From: Sulfobacillus harzensis
GTDB lineage: Bacteria > Bacillota > Sulfobacillia > Sulfobacillales > Sulfobacillaceae
Reading direction: 5' to 3'
Assembly (NCBI RefSeq): GCF_012933365.1
Contig: NZ_JABBVZ010000014.1
Coordinates: forward strand, 1-64,000
DNA length: 64,000 nucleotides
The position numbers and the translations under genes are program-made. Each line of letters begins with the position of its first letter. Positions within the stretch are counted from its first letter, which is position 1. Positions 1-8,354 of this stretch are shown piece by piece. The notes under the pieces are model-generated. The model was given only the letters and a program-made list of their open reading frames with translations. It was not told the DNA's origin and ran no database searches.

Positions 1-388
1 GGGCGCGTACGCGCCCCTGTTGGAGTCTCGTATTTTCGTGTTCATACCCTTGGTGTAGCAGATTTTGGGATTTTCCGCCAGTATTACTGCCAAAATAGCG
101 CCATCATCCCATTGTTACCGACTATGACGCAGTCCTGCCGACCCTGGTCTGTCCCATAATTCATACCATCCACGTGATGGCAACTCAGCATCGGAGCCCA
201 GCACTTAAGAGTTGGACCGCCCCGGGGCCACTGATACACTGAATGAGAACTGACCGTTACAACGTTAAACCTTTCACTAATTGGTGGGCGGCACTGGATC
301 CAGGAGGCGATCTGGGCATGGAGGGGGCGCGCATACGGTGCGACTTTTCTCGCTAAGGGCGACATTTTAATCGGAAGGGATATAAACA
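1..388. other. Intergenic region with a GC-rich palindrome at its left edge
   Basis: The first 16 bases are a palindrome, GGGCGC and GCGCCC around GTAC, which could be the end of an upstream terminator, but no T-run follows. I see no convincing gene in the rest; the long minus-strand frame across it is antisense to the methyltransferase. A GGAAGGGA box at 373-380 is the ribosome-binding site of the next gene. Confidence 0.4.
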
Positions 389-1222
389 ATGGACACCAGC
401 GATTCCCGTTACGTCGCTTCCCAATACGCGACCGAAGAGAAGCTTCAGATTCGGATAGACACCCATCGCCATTATGGCATCGGACAAGGTGGCGACATTT
501 TCGACCGAGTAACCCAAGCCATGACTCAGGTACAGGCTCATCCCGAACGAATTTTGGATGTCGGTCCTGGTACCGGCACCTGGTATCGGGCGATGCGAGG
601 CGCGCTGGGGCCTTTGCCGTTCTATACTGGCATGGATCAGTCGGAGGGCATGATCGCAAGCTTACGCCAAATGCTGATCGGCGATTCGCGCAGCAAGGCC
701 ATGGTGGGCGATGCCCAGACCCTTCCCTGGCCGGATGGCACATTCGCCTGGGTTGGCCTGCATTTCATGCTTTACCACGTGCCGGACATTGCGAGAGCTC
801 TGTCGGAAGCATATCGGGTGCTGCAGCCAGGAGGCGTCCTGACCGCGTGTACAAACGGTCGTGAGCCGTACCGCGAGCTCTGGGAACTCGGCGACCAGGT
901 CGCCCACGAACTCGGTTTGCCAGGGGCTGCGCCTCTCATGTCGGACCGTTTCAACTTAAGCAATGGAGCGGCGTTCTTTCCGGACCCTCCACGCGTATAC
1001 AGCTTTGTGGGCGGATTTCGGTTTCCCCAGGCTGAGCCGGCCGTACGCTACATGGCCTCGGGGCCCATTCGCTCCCATTTGGGCGAGGCCGCGGACGATC
1101 CGGATATGACCGTCCGTGCCCTGAACCGGCTGGCCGATCTCATTCAGGAGCGAATCGCGCAGGACGGCGTGTTTGAGGTCCACTCCTCGAGTGGCTTTTT
1201 TCTGCTGGAGAAACAGGGATAG
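389..1222 (+). CDS. Class I SAM-dependent methyltransferase
   Basis: A 277-residue soluble protein with the Rossmann-type methyltransferase fold (Methyltransf_11/25 type). Motif I, ILDVGPGTGTW, lies near residues 55-65 and binds S-adenosylmethionine. The acidic strand-2 end (GMDQSEGMI) follows near residue 82, GDAQTLPWPDGTF near 107 and VLQPGGVL near 145. The start is supported by GGAAGGGA eight bases upstream. It stands alone, converging with the DUF6904 gene, so its substrate cannot be inferred. Family assignment is firm; the acceptor molecule is unknown. Confidence 0.85.
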   Translation: MDTSDSRYVASQYATEEKLQIRIDTHRHYGIGQGGDIFDRVTQAMTQVQAHPERILDVGPGTGTWYRAMRGALGPLPFYTGMDQSEGMIASLRQMLIGDSRSKAMVGDAQTLPWPDGTFAWVGLHFMLYHVPDIARALSEAYRVLQPGGVLTACTNGREPYRELWELGDQVAHELGLPGAAPLMSDRFNLSNGAAFFPDPPRVYSFVGGFRFPQAEPAVRYMASGPIRSHLGEAADDPDMTVRALNRLADLIQERIAQDGVFEVHSSSGFFLLEKQG

Positions 1223-1293
1223 TGCCGACGGGCGCGGTCGATGCATGGCTGAACATTTGACCCGTAATGAAACTTATTTGGCGTGACGAAGAT

Positions 1294-2037
1294 TTACCAT
1301 GCAATATCGTCCGGGTATTCCTTCACGAGAGTGAGCTCATCTACCCGGCACCCTTGAGCCAAGGCTTCCCGCCAGATGTCGCGTACCAAATCCTGATATT
1401 CGGCCCCTCTTTCCACCATCCGCTTGACCGTGGTCAACAGCGCTCTTTGGCGCTCTTCACGACTCTCAAGATAGAGATAGCGGATGTTCAGAAGGTCCAA
1501 ATATTGGTCCATATACTCTTCCATCCATGGATAATCGCGATGCATCAGCGTCATCATGCGATGATAGGAAGCATCCGTCACGGCCTCCTTAAGGCACTTT
1601 GCGACTTGGCTCTGAAAGAGACGAACCTGGGCAATGGCGCCATCCCAGGCCGCGCGTTTGTCCGTGAGTGGATTTCGGGCTGAGTTGGCCATCTTTTTTG
1701 CTGTCAGGCGAATGAATTGGTTGAGAGCCGAAACCACAAAAAGGAGCTCAGGATAATAGATTGAGACCTTGTAATAGAGATTTTGCTCAGGAGCAATAAT
1801 CCCGTGCCAGCGCATTCGTTCCCGGTCCATGTGGTTTGGGACGAACTCTACCTCGCGGTCGCCTTGAAAGGCATGCCGAATGTCATAGCATACCCCCAAG
1901 ACCCGAAGTCGGGCGCTATCGAAGGTCTGATATTCGCCGTCTTCGCCGACAATCGCATGGAGTGCCATATACAAGGACTCGAGATCTTGATAATCGCCGG
2001 CAATGCGGATTCCCGCCAAGTTGGGCGTATTCTGCAA
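1294..2037 (-). CDS. DUF6904 family protein
   Basis: A 247-residue soluble protein that I recognise as the DUF6904 family found mainly in Firmicutes. It begins with NTPNLAGIRIAGDYQDLESLY and has the conserved RVLGVCYDIRHA segment near residues 45-56, the aromatic YYPELLFVVSALNQFIRL segment near 93-110 and a C-terminal EYPDDIAW. The family has no assigned function known to me. No membrane segments or signal peptide are visible. It is a single gene reading away from a long intergenic stretch. Confidence 0.75.
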   Translation of the reverse strand: MQNTPNLAGIRIAGDYQDLESLYMALHAIVGEDGEYQTFDSARLRVLGVCYDIRHAFQGDREVEFVPNHMDRERMRWHGIIAPEQNLYYKVSIYYPELLFVVSALNQFIRLTAKKMANSARNPLTDKRAAWDGAIAQVRLFQSQVAKCLKEAVTDASYHRMMTLMHRDYPWMEEYMDQYLDLLNIRYLYLESREERQRALLTTVKRMVERGAEYQDLVRDIWREALAQGCRVDELTLVKEYPDDIAW

Positions 2038-2465
2038 CGTAAGCAGTGCTTATTCCCTCCTCGTGATTTCCAGGATGTTCAGCGCAAAGCATTTGTCTGA
2101 ATCTAAGCACACTGGCACGGCAACAGCACGTCTCAAGCTGCAACCGGCACGGAACCGACGCGACTCAGTCCAACAGCGAATCCCAATTTTTCGCTTAGAA
2201 CGAGGTCTCGGAGAAATAATATGGCATAATTCCCCCAAGACAACCGAGGCAGGCGGTTGGCCAACGTCAGTCGTATGCCCTTTTCTGAGAATGATCAGGG
2301 CCGCTCGGGCACCCTAGTTCCAAAGAAGCAGCGCGCAACCACCACTCACGGCGGAAAATCAACCATTGACCCAAAAACGCGCATCAAAAGAGGAGGCCTC
2401 CCGTACAATGCGAACACCACGGCTTATTACCGGACCATTCACCCCTAGAGGAGGAACCCACACAC
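2038..2465. other. Intergenic region between divergent genes
   Basis: This stretch separates the divergent DUF6904 and PsiE genes. Short frames exist on both strands, but none has a ribosome-binding site and a plausible protein. The only clear element is AGAGGAGGAA just before the PsiE start. Promoters for both genes should lie here, but none stands out to the eye. Confidence 0.4.
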
Positions 2466-2942
2466 ATGGAGCAGATGCGCATGTCTGATCGGATGCGCGA
2501 TCGCTGGGTGTCTCACCATATCCGGCAACGGTTGGTGGGCGTTTTAGGAATTTTCGAAGACATGATCTATGTGTTGCTGGCCTTCAGTCTTTTCGCCGGT
2601 GCTCTTTATATCATCGTGGATACGGTGGTCCATCTGGATCTCACTTCGCTGTCCAGCTTCATCAACAGTGTTTTAGACCGCTTTCTCATTGTTCTGATGT
2701 TGGCGGAACTCCTGCACACCTTGTTGCTCTTCTTAAAAACTCACCAGTTCCGTCATCAGCCCTTCTTGATCGTTGGCATCATTGCAGCCATCCGTCGGAT
2801 TCTGGTCATCACCGCCAAAGCAGCCGTAAATCGACCTGAAGTCCACGTATCAAGCTATCTCCTTGATCTCGGCGTGACCACCTTCGTTGCTCTAGCCCTG
2901 ACACTGGCCCTCCGTTGGAGCCCCAAGCAGGACGAGTTTTAA
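2466..2942 (+). CDS. psiE: PsiE family membrane protein
   Basis: A 158-residue protein with four hydrophobic segments (about residues 33-53, 66-90, 99-116 and 133-150), the layout of the phosphate-starvation-inducible PsiE family. Typical features are the N-terminal FEDMIYVLLAFSLF segment, the ELLHTLLLFLKTHQF segment near 79-93 and an internal IAAIRRIL. PsiE proteins are inner-membrane proteins without a clear biochemical role. The start is set by AGAGGAGGAA ten bases upstream. No phosphate-regulation site was recognised. Confidence 0.75.
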   Translation: MEQMRMSDRMRDRWVSHHIRQRLVGVLGIFEDMIYVLLAFSLFAGALYIIVDTVVHLDLTSLSSFINSVLDRFLIVLMLAELLHTLLLFLKTHQFRHQPFLIVGIIAAIRRILVITAKAAVNRPEVHVSSYLLDLGVTTFVALALTLALRWSPKQDEF

Positions 2943-3027
2943 TTAAGCAATCCGTCGTGAGCGAGCCCGAATCAAAAATAACTCACAGGAATGTCGCCAC
3001 CCGTGGATACCGATCCCCCATCACCGG

Positions 3028-3522
3028 CTATTCACGAAGAGTCGCCACCAATCGCGAAGGATACAGCAATAAATCCAGTCCGTCGTCGATATGACGGACC
3101 ACGATATTGGCTGCCAACACAGCCCCAAGCGCAGCACCTTCTGGGCCAATGACCGCGATGGCCAAATCGGCTGCCTCGAGCATGGCCCGGTCATTGGCCC
3201 CGTTGCCGATGGCGGCCACGCCTCCCGGGAGCGAACGAACTAACGCCTCTTTATCCCGGGTGGCCCGAATGACATGGCATTCCATCCCGAGCCGCTCAGC
3301 GAACGATGTTACTGTTCCATAAGTGTCGGCCGTGGCAATCAGCGCGTGAAAACGCTCCGCCACTTGGGCAAGACGTCTCGCGGTCGAGGCCGCCACTTGC
3401 CCATCTTCCGCCAGAGTTCCATTAAAGTCCAAAACTAGGTGACGGATGTGAAGCGGCTCCCGACCGGGAATTTCTTGATCGATGCCAATCGCCGGACTTT
3501 TTTTCGGATTAGTTTCCCCCAC
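3028..3522 (-). CDS. HAD-superfamily protein resembling the P-domain of P-type ATPases
   Basis: A small HAD-fold protein of the soluble P-type-ATPase-like group (COG4087). Motif I is VLDFNGTLAEDG, with the nucleophilic Asp kept and the usual second Asp replaced by Asn, as in P-type ATPases (DKTGT). Motif IV is GNGANDRAMLEAADLAIAV. It lacks ATPase membrane segments, so it should be cytoplasmic. I place the start at a GTG preceded five bases upstream by GGGGAG; an ATG 15 codons upstream is also open. It is divergent from the transporter-like gene next to it. Phosphatase activity is possible but untested. Confidence 0.7.
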   Translation of the reverse strand: MGETNPKKSPAIGIDQEIPGREPLHIRHLVLDFNGTLAEDGQVAASTARRLAQVAERFHALIATADTYGTVTSFAERLGMECHVIRATRDKEALVRSLPGGVAAIGNGANDRAMLEAADLAIAVIGPEGAALGAVLAANIVVRHIDDGLDLLLYPSRLVATLRE

Positions 3523-3588
3523 GCTAACTCCCCGCTTTCGTACATAAGGCATACACTTCTCGTTCATCCTACCACGGGAGGTATGTCG

Positions 3589-4455
3589 ATGGCCGCCTTG
3601 AACTTATGGAATCCTGCCTTGGGCCTTTCCATCCCTATGGTCATTCTGACCGCGTACCTCTTGGGAATTCTCCACGGAATCACCCCAGACGAGCACACCT
3701 GGCCTATTACCTTTAGCTACGCCATTGGCGCCTATTCCACGCGCGGAGGGCTTGTCGCCGGTCTGACGTTTTCGTTCGCCTTTACCATACAGCGCGGCAT
3801 CGCCTCGGAACTTTCGTATTTGGCCCTCGCCCGGTGGCTGCAAAACCCCACCGTGGATTTATGGGTCTATGTCGTCGTGGGATTGGCGATGGCCCTAGCC
3901 GGTCTATACATGAAGAATACCGGGCACGTCGTACACATTCATGGGACGGGCACCCACATTCATAAAGACGACCAACCCCAAATGATTCCCCCTAGCATGG
4001 CACTCGTCCACGGATTCATCGCCGGCTGGGGATTCGGCGCCTTTGCCCTCATCATTTATACGGTGCTCGCCCCGTCCATGGGCCGTGCATCTCTGGGCTG
4101 GGTTCCCGGCGTGGCCTTCGGCCTCGGCACCATGACCATTCAGGCCACTGCCGGCGCCCTGTTCGGCCGCTGGATGCGACAGTTGCGGCTGCCTGAATCC
4201 GTGGCCCGTCAAGTGGCCCGCCGCACTGCCTCAAACACGCTCTTTTATGGAGGAAGCGCCTTCATTGTGGCGGGCGTCGGCGGACTCATGTTTCCGCAGA
4301 CGATGTCCTGGTCTATCGCCACCCCACTACATGTTCATAACCTGCATAATCTCGGAATCGGTTTCGCCTTGGTCACCTTTACCGTCATCATCGTCGGTCT
4401 GGGCACTCTCATCCGTTCCATGCGCGAAGCACGCCGTCTGGTCATGGGGCGTTAA
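3589..4455 (+). CDS. Polytopic membrane protein, NicO/TauE-like putative metal transporter
   Basis: About 288 residues with six or seven hydrophobic segments. The segment LGILHGITPDEHTW near the N-terminus resembles the HX4DH signature of nickel/cobalt permeases (NicO/RcnA type), and the loop near residue 105 is rich in histidine (HVVHIHGTGTHIHKDDQ), suggesting divalent metal handling. A second symmetric half carries ALVHGFIAGWGFGAF. The ATG chosen is seven bases after GGGAGG; another ATG two codons earlier is too close to that site. The substrate could be nickel, cobalt or another metal; a sulfite-exporter-like role is an alternative. Confidence 0.6.
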   Translation: MAALNLWNPALGLSIPMVILTAYLLGILHGITPDEHTWPITFSYAIGAYSTRGGLVAGLTFSFAFTIQRGIASELSYLALARWLQNPTVDLWVYVVVGLAMALAGLYMKNTGHVVHIHGTGTHIHKDDQPQMIPPSMALVHGFIAGWGFGAFALIIYTVLAPSMGRASLGWVPGVAFGLGTMTIQATAGALFGRWMRQLRLPESVARQVARRTASNTLFYGGSAFIVAGVGGLMFPQTMSWSIATPLHVHNLHNLGIGFALVTFTVIIVGLGTLIRSMREARRLVMGR

Positions 4456-4523
4456 CAAGTCCGCCGCATGGAGACACTCACTCGTCAAGATGTTGTACCT
4501 CTCGGCAGAATCACCTGCTCCCG

Positions 4524-4566
4524 TTACGCTCACCAAAGTTTTGAACTATAATACCCTACGGGGTAA
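4524..4566 (+). promoter_or_regulatory. Promoter with a CsoR-type operator over the -10 region
   Basis: TATAAT at 4547-4552 is a perfect -10 box, with a weak -35 (TTACGC, 4524-4529) 17 bases upstream. Overlapping it is the palindrome ATACC-CTACGG-GGTAA at 4551-4566, of the ATACC-N6-GGTAT form used by CsoR-family repressors. A repressor bound here would block the rhodanese-DsrE-ModA-like operon. The same palindrome occurs at 9773, 36165 and 41092. Confidence 0.65.
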
Positions 4567-4591
4567 TTAAATCATGTAAGGGAGGTCATCC

Positions 4592-4894
4592 ATGGTTCGC
4601 CATTTGTCCCCGGAGCGGGTTGCATCTATGGCCCGATCCGGCCAAGCTCTCATCGTTGATGTGCGGGAGGCATCGGAATACCGAGCTGGCCACATTCCCC
4701 GTGCCAAACACATTTCACTCAGCCAACTCGTGCATCGCCTGCGCGAAGTGCCGCGGGACAAGACCGTGGTTGTGGTCTGCCGATCGGGCAACCGGTCGTC
4801 TCGGGCGGCGGAACTCCTCATGGAAGCCGGATACCGAAATGTTTACAACATGTCCGGCGGGATGCAAAACTGGAAGGGTCCAGTCGACGGGTAA
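4592..4894 (+). CDS. Single-domain rhodanese
   Basis: A 100-residue rhodanese domain. The catalytic loop CRSGNRS starts at Cys63, preceded by the strand VVVV; the N-terminal IVDVREASEYRAGHIPRA segment is also typical. It should take up sulfane sulfur as a cysteine persulfide in the cytoplasm and pass it to carriers such as the DsrE protein encoded just downstream. GGGAGG stands seven bases before the ATG. A CsoR-type operator overlaps its promoter, so derepression by reactive sulfur species is likely. Confidence 0.9.
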   Translation: MVRHLSPERVASMARSGQALIVDVREASEYRAGHIPRAKHISLSQLVHRLREVPRDKTVVVVCRSGNRSSRAAELLMEAGYRNVYNMSGGMQNWKGPVDG

Positions 4895-4955
4895 TGTCCA
4901 CACTCGTGCGCGGCCCGAAAATTAGGCGTGCTTGGGGCAGTCAGGAGGGAACCAT

Positions 4956-5294
4956 TTGACCGGTGTCGTATTTCAATTAAACGAAGGTGCACCAGAGAAG
5001 CAGCGCATGGTGCTGAGAAACATTGTCAACCTGATGCACGAGATGCCCGATCTCTTCATTGAACTCGTCGTGCACGGGGCTGGGCTCTCGCTGGCCGTCG
5101 CCACCGAAACCACGCTCAAAGACGAAATAGCCGACTTGCAAGACAAGGGCGTTACCATAGCCGTCTGCCAGAACACCATGCAGGCGCAAAATCTCACCGC
5201 CTCCGATTTGTTGCCAGGCATGACCATGGTCCGGGCTGGCATTGCGGAAATCGTTCGCCGCCAGCAGGAAGGATTCAGCTATGTCAAGCCATGA
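4956..5294 (+). CDS. DsrE-family sulfur carrier protein
   Basis: About 112 residues with the DsrE/F fold (COG1416 type): GVVFQLNEGAP, a helix LRNIVNLMHEM, FIELVVHGAGLSL, then DKGVTIAVCQNTM with the single candidate acceptor cysteine, and a C-terminal helix AGIAEIVRRQQEG. The start is a TTG seven bases after GGAGGG; an ATG eight codons upstream lacks a site. Its end overlaps the next gene by 14 bases, so translation is probably coupled. It likely receives persulfide sulfur from the rhodanese. Confidence 0.8.
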   Translation: MTGVVFQLNEGAPEKQRMVLRNIVNLMHEMPDLFIELVVHGAGLSLAVATETTLKDEIADLQDKGVTIAVCQNTMQAQNLTASDLLPGMTMVRAGIAEIVRRQQEGFSYVKP

Positions 5295-6138
5295 GGCACC
5301 ACGTCTCGATTTACCCGGATTCGACACTCTCATCGACCTCGTCGGGGACCCGGGCGACGCTGATCTATACCTTTTTCTCAACGGCAATCAGTTTATGGTC
5401 ATGCCAGAATTGCTCACGGCGTTTCGTGCACGCCACCCCCAGTTTTCGCGGATTTATTATGAAACCCTGCCACCAGGCCTGCTGGCGCACCAGATCCAAG
5501 CGGAAGGTAGGATTCACATTGGCTCGCTCATCCTCACGGTGTATCCCGACGTTTTCACGGCCGGCCGGGGGGAAATGGATCTTCTCAAAGAAGAGGTGTT
5601 GGAGCCATTGCCCTACGCGGAAAATCGCTTGGCGCTGGTGGTCCAACCAAAAAACCCCAAGCAGATTGCTGGATTTCAGGACCTTGCCCGCGAGGATATT
5701 CGGGTCGCCATGCCCAATCCTGAGACGGAGGGCATCGCCCGCTTGGCGCGCCATGCCTTAGATCTGGTCGGTGGCGAATCATTGGCCAACGCCGTTTTTC
5801 GCCATAAACAGGACCTCGGGACAACTCTCCTGACGACAGTGCATCATCGAGAGACAGTAGATTGGATTGAGCGCGATCGGGTCGACGTCGGTGTCGTATG
5901 GCAGAGCGAGGCCGCATGGGCCCGCGCCACACACCGCCGGGTAGAGTCTATCCCGCTTGATGACTTTTTAGAGAATCCCGTGGGCCAATATTTCGTCGCG
6001 GGTCTCAAGCGGGCCCCGCACCCAGAAGCTCGCGATGCCTACTTGACCTTTCTCCAAACATCAGAGGCTCAGGCTATCTATGCCCGCTACGGATTCATGC
6101 CGCCCGAGGCCCATTCCACGGTTTTTTCGGGATTCTAA
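5281..6138 (+). CDS. ModA-like substrate-binding protein without a signal peptide
   Basis: A 285-residue periplasmic-binding-protein fold (type 2, ModA/SBP_bac family): DADLYLFLNGNQFMVMPELL, then GSLILTVYPDVFTAG, NRLALVVQPKNP, DIRVAMPNPETEGIA and the hinge region VDVGVVWQSEA. Unlike transport receptors it begins MSSHEAPRLDLPG, with no signal peptide or lipobox, and no ABC permease or ATPase lies nearby, so it should be cytoplasmic. AGGAAGG lies about nine bases upstream of the ATG, inside the preceding DsrE gene. Its position suggests that it binds an oxyanion such as a sulfur compound or molybdate inside the cell, but this is inference. Confidence 0.7.
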   Translation: MSSHEAPRLDLPGFDTLIDLVGDPGDADLYLFLNGNQFMVMPELLTAFRARHPQFSRIYYETLPPGLLAHQIQAEGRIHIGSLILTVYPDVFTAGRGEMDLLKEEVLEPLPYAENRLALVVQPKNPKQIAGFQDLAREDIRVAMPNPETEGIARLARHALDLVGGESLANAVFRHKQDLGTTLLTTVHHRETVDWIERDRVDVGVVWQSEAAWARATHRRVESIPLDDFLENPVGQYFVAGLKRAPHPEARDAYLTFLQTSEAQAIYARYGFMPPEAHSTVFSGF

Positions 6139-6340
6139 GGCACGCTAAAACGGGGCGGGCAAGATGCTCATTTTGCCTCGCTCCCCCTGACATGCTTCCA
6201 CCGGCGAACCACTTGCGGGAGCGTGGCAAGTGCGGTACAACGGATGGGTGAATGGAGGGAGTCCGCGGCAAATTGGGGCGCCCACACCACCAATGCTTTC
6301 CGTTCTCCATAACCGCCAATGTTTACGCGGAGGCTTTTTA

Positions 6341-6850
6341 ATGCACTGGTTGAAAAACGGTTTGTATCCGACCAAGGTCTCACCCTGGGCGCTTGTTTGG
6401 GGAGCGTTGCTGCTCCTCCTATTGGCTTTGCTCGACCACCTGCTCCACCACTGGACAATCTTCCTGGTACCGCCGTTTGTGGCCATGCTCAGTATCCTCT
6501 TGTACCTTCCGCAGCAACCAGTGGCTCAACCTCTGCCGGTTATTCTCGGCAGCACCCTGTCCGCCGCGCTCGGGGGTGGGGTTGCCATCTTGTGGCATGG
6601 ACCGCTGGCCGCCGCTATTGTGGGAAGTTTTCTTTTACTCGCCCTTCCCAGGGCTGGCATTTATCATCCCCCCGGGATCGCGCTCTCCATGTATCCGCTG
6701 CTCTTAAAGCCAGGCCCCTGGTTTGCATTGGCGGTCGTACTGCCCTTCACGCTGGTCGCCGTCTCGACTCATATTGCGTTGTCGCGGCTGATTCCCGGAT
6801 GGCCCCCATACCCTCGGAAAGAGCGCCATCTGAACCCCTCATCGGATTGA
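6341..6850 (+). CDS. HPP family membrane protein
   Basis: A 169-residue protein with about five hydrophobic segments. It carries the HPP-family layout, including FLVPPFVAMLSILLYLPQQPVAQP and the later PRAGIYHPPGIALSMYPLL segment with the HPP triplet. Some plant and cyanobacterial HPP proteins transport nitrite; the role here is unknown. GGAGG lies six bases before the ATG. Its 3' end overlaps the converging EamA gene by about 104 bases. It may be read with the preceding sulfur operon, but a gap of about 200 bases containing a GC-rich hairpin (about 6152-6187) argues for separate expression. Confidence 0.75.
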   Translation: MHWLKNGLYPTKVSPWALVWGALLLLLLALLDHLLHHWTIFLVPPFVAMLSILLYLPQQPVAQPLPVILGSTLSAALGGGVAILWHGPLAAAIVGSFLLLALPRAGIYHPPGIALSMYPLLLKPGPWFALAVVLPFTLVAVSTHIALSRLIPGWPPYPRKERHLNPSSD

Positions 6851-7745
6851 CGGCGACAGCTTTGTCCGAGTCGCGGGTTGCCGGCGACATCGTTGACGGG
6901 CGCCCCGCAAGGAAAGCGCCGATGATAATGAACACGCCCCCGATTAAATCGCCCAAGGACAGCGATTCATGCAGCAGCAACAGCCCCAGAACCACCGTCC
7001 AAATCGGCAATAAATTCATGAACGGCCCCGCTGCGGCGGCACCCACCCGCGCCACGCCTGCGGTCCACAATAGATAGGCGATGACTGACGCGGCGGTGCT
7101 GACATAAAAAAGGGAGACTATGCCCACAGCCGCCAAATGAACGGACTCCGTGTGCCAGAGAGCCAAAGCGGTCAACGAACTCATCATCGCTCCCACCGCC
7201 GCGGCACCGGTCGTCAAGGTGATCGCATCAATTCGACGGCTAAACTTTTTCCCGTACACGGTGTAGAGTGACCATGCGACAGCCGCCGCCAACAGCTCTC
7301 CGACGCCTCTGGACACCATCAGATGACCAGTCGCACCGCCCCCGACTAAAACGGCAACACCCACCACCGAAACTAATGCCCCGCCCCATTGCAGCCATGT
7401 CACGCGCTGTTTGAGCAATAAGACGCTAAGAATCATGATGATGACCGGCATGGTCCCGGAAATCAGCCCGGCTTCCGCTGCTCCCACGTGGCCGAGGCTA
7501 AGATAGGTGAGTGCGGAAAACACAAACATGCCTAACAGTCCCATCCATAAGAGCGCCTTCCATTCATGCCATGGAAAGCGCCGTCGCGTAACTTTCAAAA
7601 TGCCGATCAAAATGAGGCTCGAAAGAATCCACCGCACAGCGTTCAGGACCAGCGGGGATATCTGAAAGGCCAACACCCGACCCGCAATGTAATTTCCGCC
7701 CCAAAGTAGGGTGGCTAAGACCAACCAAGCCATGCCTTTTCTCAT
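6747..7745 (-). CDS. EamA-type (DMT superfamily) transporter
   Basis: About 332 residues with ten hydrophobic segments in two EamA halves. The first half carries LVLATLLWGGNYIAGRVL and LGHVGAAEAGLISGTMPV; the second carries AAAVAWSLYTVYGKKF and the conserved AGVARVGAAAAGPFMNLLPIW, followed by GDLIGGVFIIIGAFLAG. A polar tail of roughly 50 residues follows the last segment and is encoded opposite the HPP gene. It should be an inner-membrane exporter or permease for small metabolites; the substrate cannot be told. The ATG has only a weak GGGGTG site, and a GTG three codons upstream is an alternative. Confidence 0.8.
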   Translation of the reverse strand: MRKGMAWLVLATLLWGGNYIAGRVLAFQISPLVLNAVRWILSSLILIGILKVTRRRFPWHEWKALLWMGLLGMFVFSALTYLSLGHVGAAEAGLISGTMPVIIMILSVLLLKQRVTWLQWGGALVSVVGVAVLVGGGATGHLMVSRGVGELLAAAVAWSLYTVYGKKFSRRIDAITLTTGAAAVGAMMSSLTALALWHTESVHLAAVGIVSLFYVSTAASVIAYLLWTAGVARVGAAAAGPFMNLLPIWTVVLGLLLLHESLSLGDLIGGVFIIIGAFLAGRPSTMSPATRDSDKAVAVNPMRGSDGALSEGMGAIRESAATTQYESRRRPA

Positions 7746-7922
7746 CCACCACACCCCATGCCGTTCGATGACTGTTGCATACTGACACTTGCACGCTCAT
7801 GCCCCTTGCAGTAATATTACCGAACCAGACGGATCGTGGGAACGCAACCCCCGGGCAACTTAGCCTGATACCCTGTTCGCGGCCGTTGGTCATAGACATT
7901 TCACGCATGGAGGATTGCGATC

Positions 7923-8267
7923 ATGGCGAAAATTGCCTTTTGGATTACCGCCGGCCCCGACCAGCCCCTGAAAGCGCTGTCGGGACTCCGCCTCGCCCAA
8001 CGTCTGAGGACGACTCGGGATCAAAAAGATGTGCAGGTTTATCTGTTTGGACCAGGAGTGGGCCTCACAACGGATTCCAACCCGCAAATTCAGGAGGTCC
8101 TGAAAGACCTGCGCGAGGCGGCTGTGCCGGTTCATGCCTGCCCTGCCAACGTCAAACAGTTGGGATTGGATGAGGCGGCCGTATTAGCCACCGGAGTCGC
8201 GCTGCGGCCCGCGGGCGAAGTCCTGCTGGAACTGGTCGACCAAGGATACCAGGTGGTCGGAGTCTAA
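7923..8267 (+). CDS. DsrE-family protein
   Basis: A 114-residue DsrE-like protein: IAFWITAGPDQPLKALSGLRLAQRL, then VQVYLFGPGVGLTT, VPVHACPANVKQLG with the candidate acceptor cysteine, and a C-terminal LLELVDQGYQVVGV. Proteins of this type bind sulfur on the cysteine after the third strand. GGAGG lies eight bases before the ATG. It is followed by a strong hairpin and faces the YeeE gene, whose transporter would supply sulfur substrate, so a role as cytoplasmic acceptor is plausible. Confidence 0.75.
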   Translation: MAKIAFWITAGPDQPLKALSGLRLAQRLRTTRDQKDVQVYLFGPGVGLTTDSNPQIQEVLKDLREAAVPVHACPANVKQLGLDEAAVLATGVALRPAGEVLLELVDQGYQVVGV

Positions 8268-8285
8268 GATTCCTCGCACGGCGCC

Positions 8286-8319
8286 AGGTGAGGGGCGGCA
8301 AAGAAGCCGCCCCTCACCT
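8286..8319. terminator. Strong hairpin between convergent genes
   Basis: A perfect 14-base-pair stem, AGGTGAGGGGCGGC and its complement, encloses the loop AAAGAA. It sits between the 3' ends of the DsrE and YeeE genes. There is no T-run on either side, so it may act as a bidirectional transcript end or stabiliser rather than a classical intrinsic terminator. Confidence 0.6.
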
Positions 8320-8354
8320 CGCGTCCCGACACCCGCCTATGGATGCTGGCCACT

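Noticed and set aside
84-743. A 219-codon minus-strand frame across the methyltransferase start
   Set aside because: No family resemblance and no start signal; the plus-strand gene has motif I and a good ribosome-binding site.
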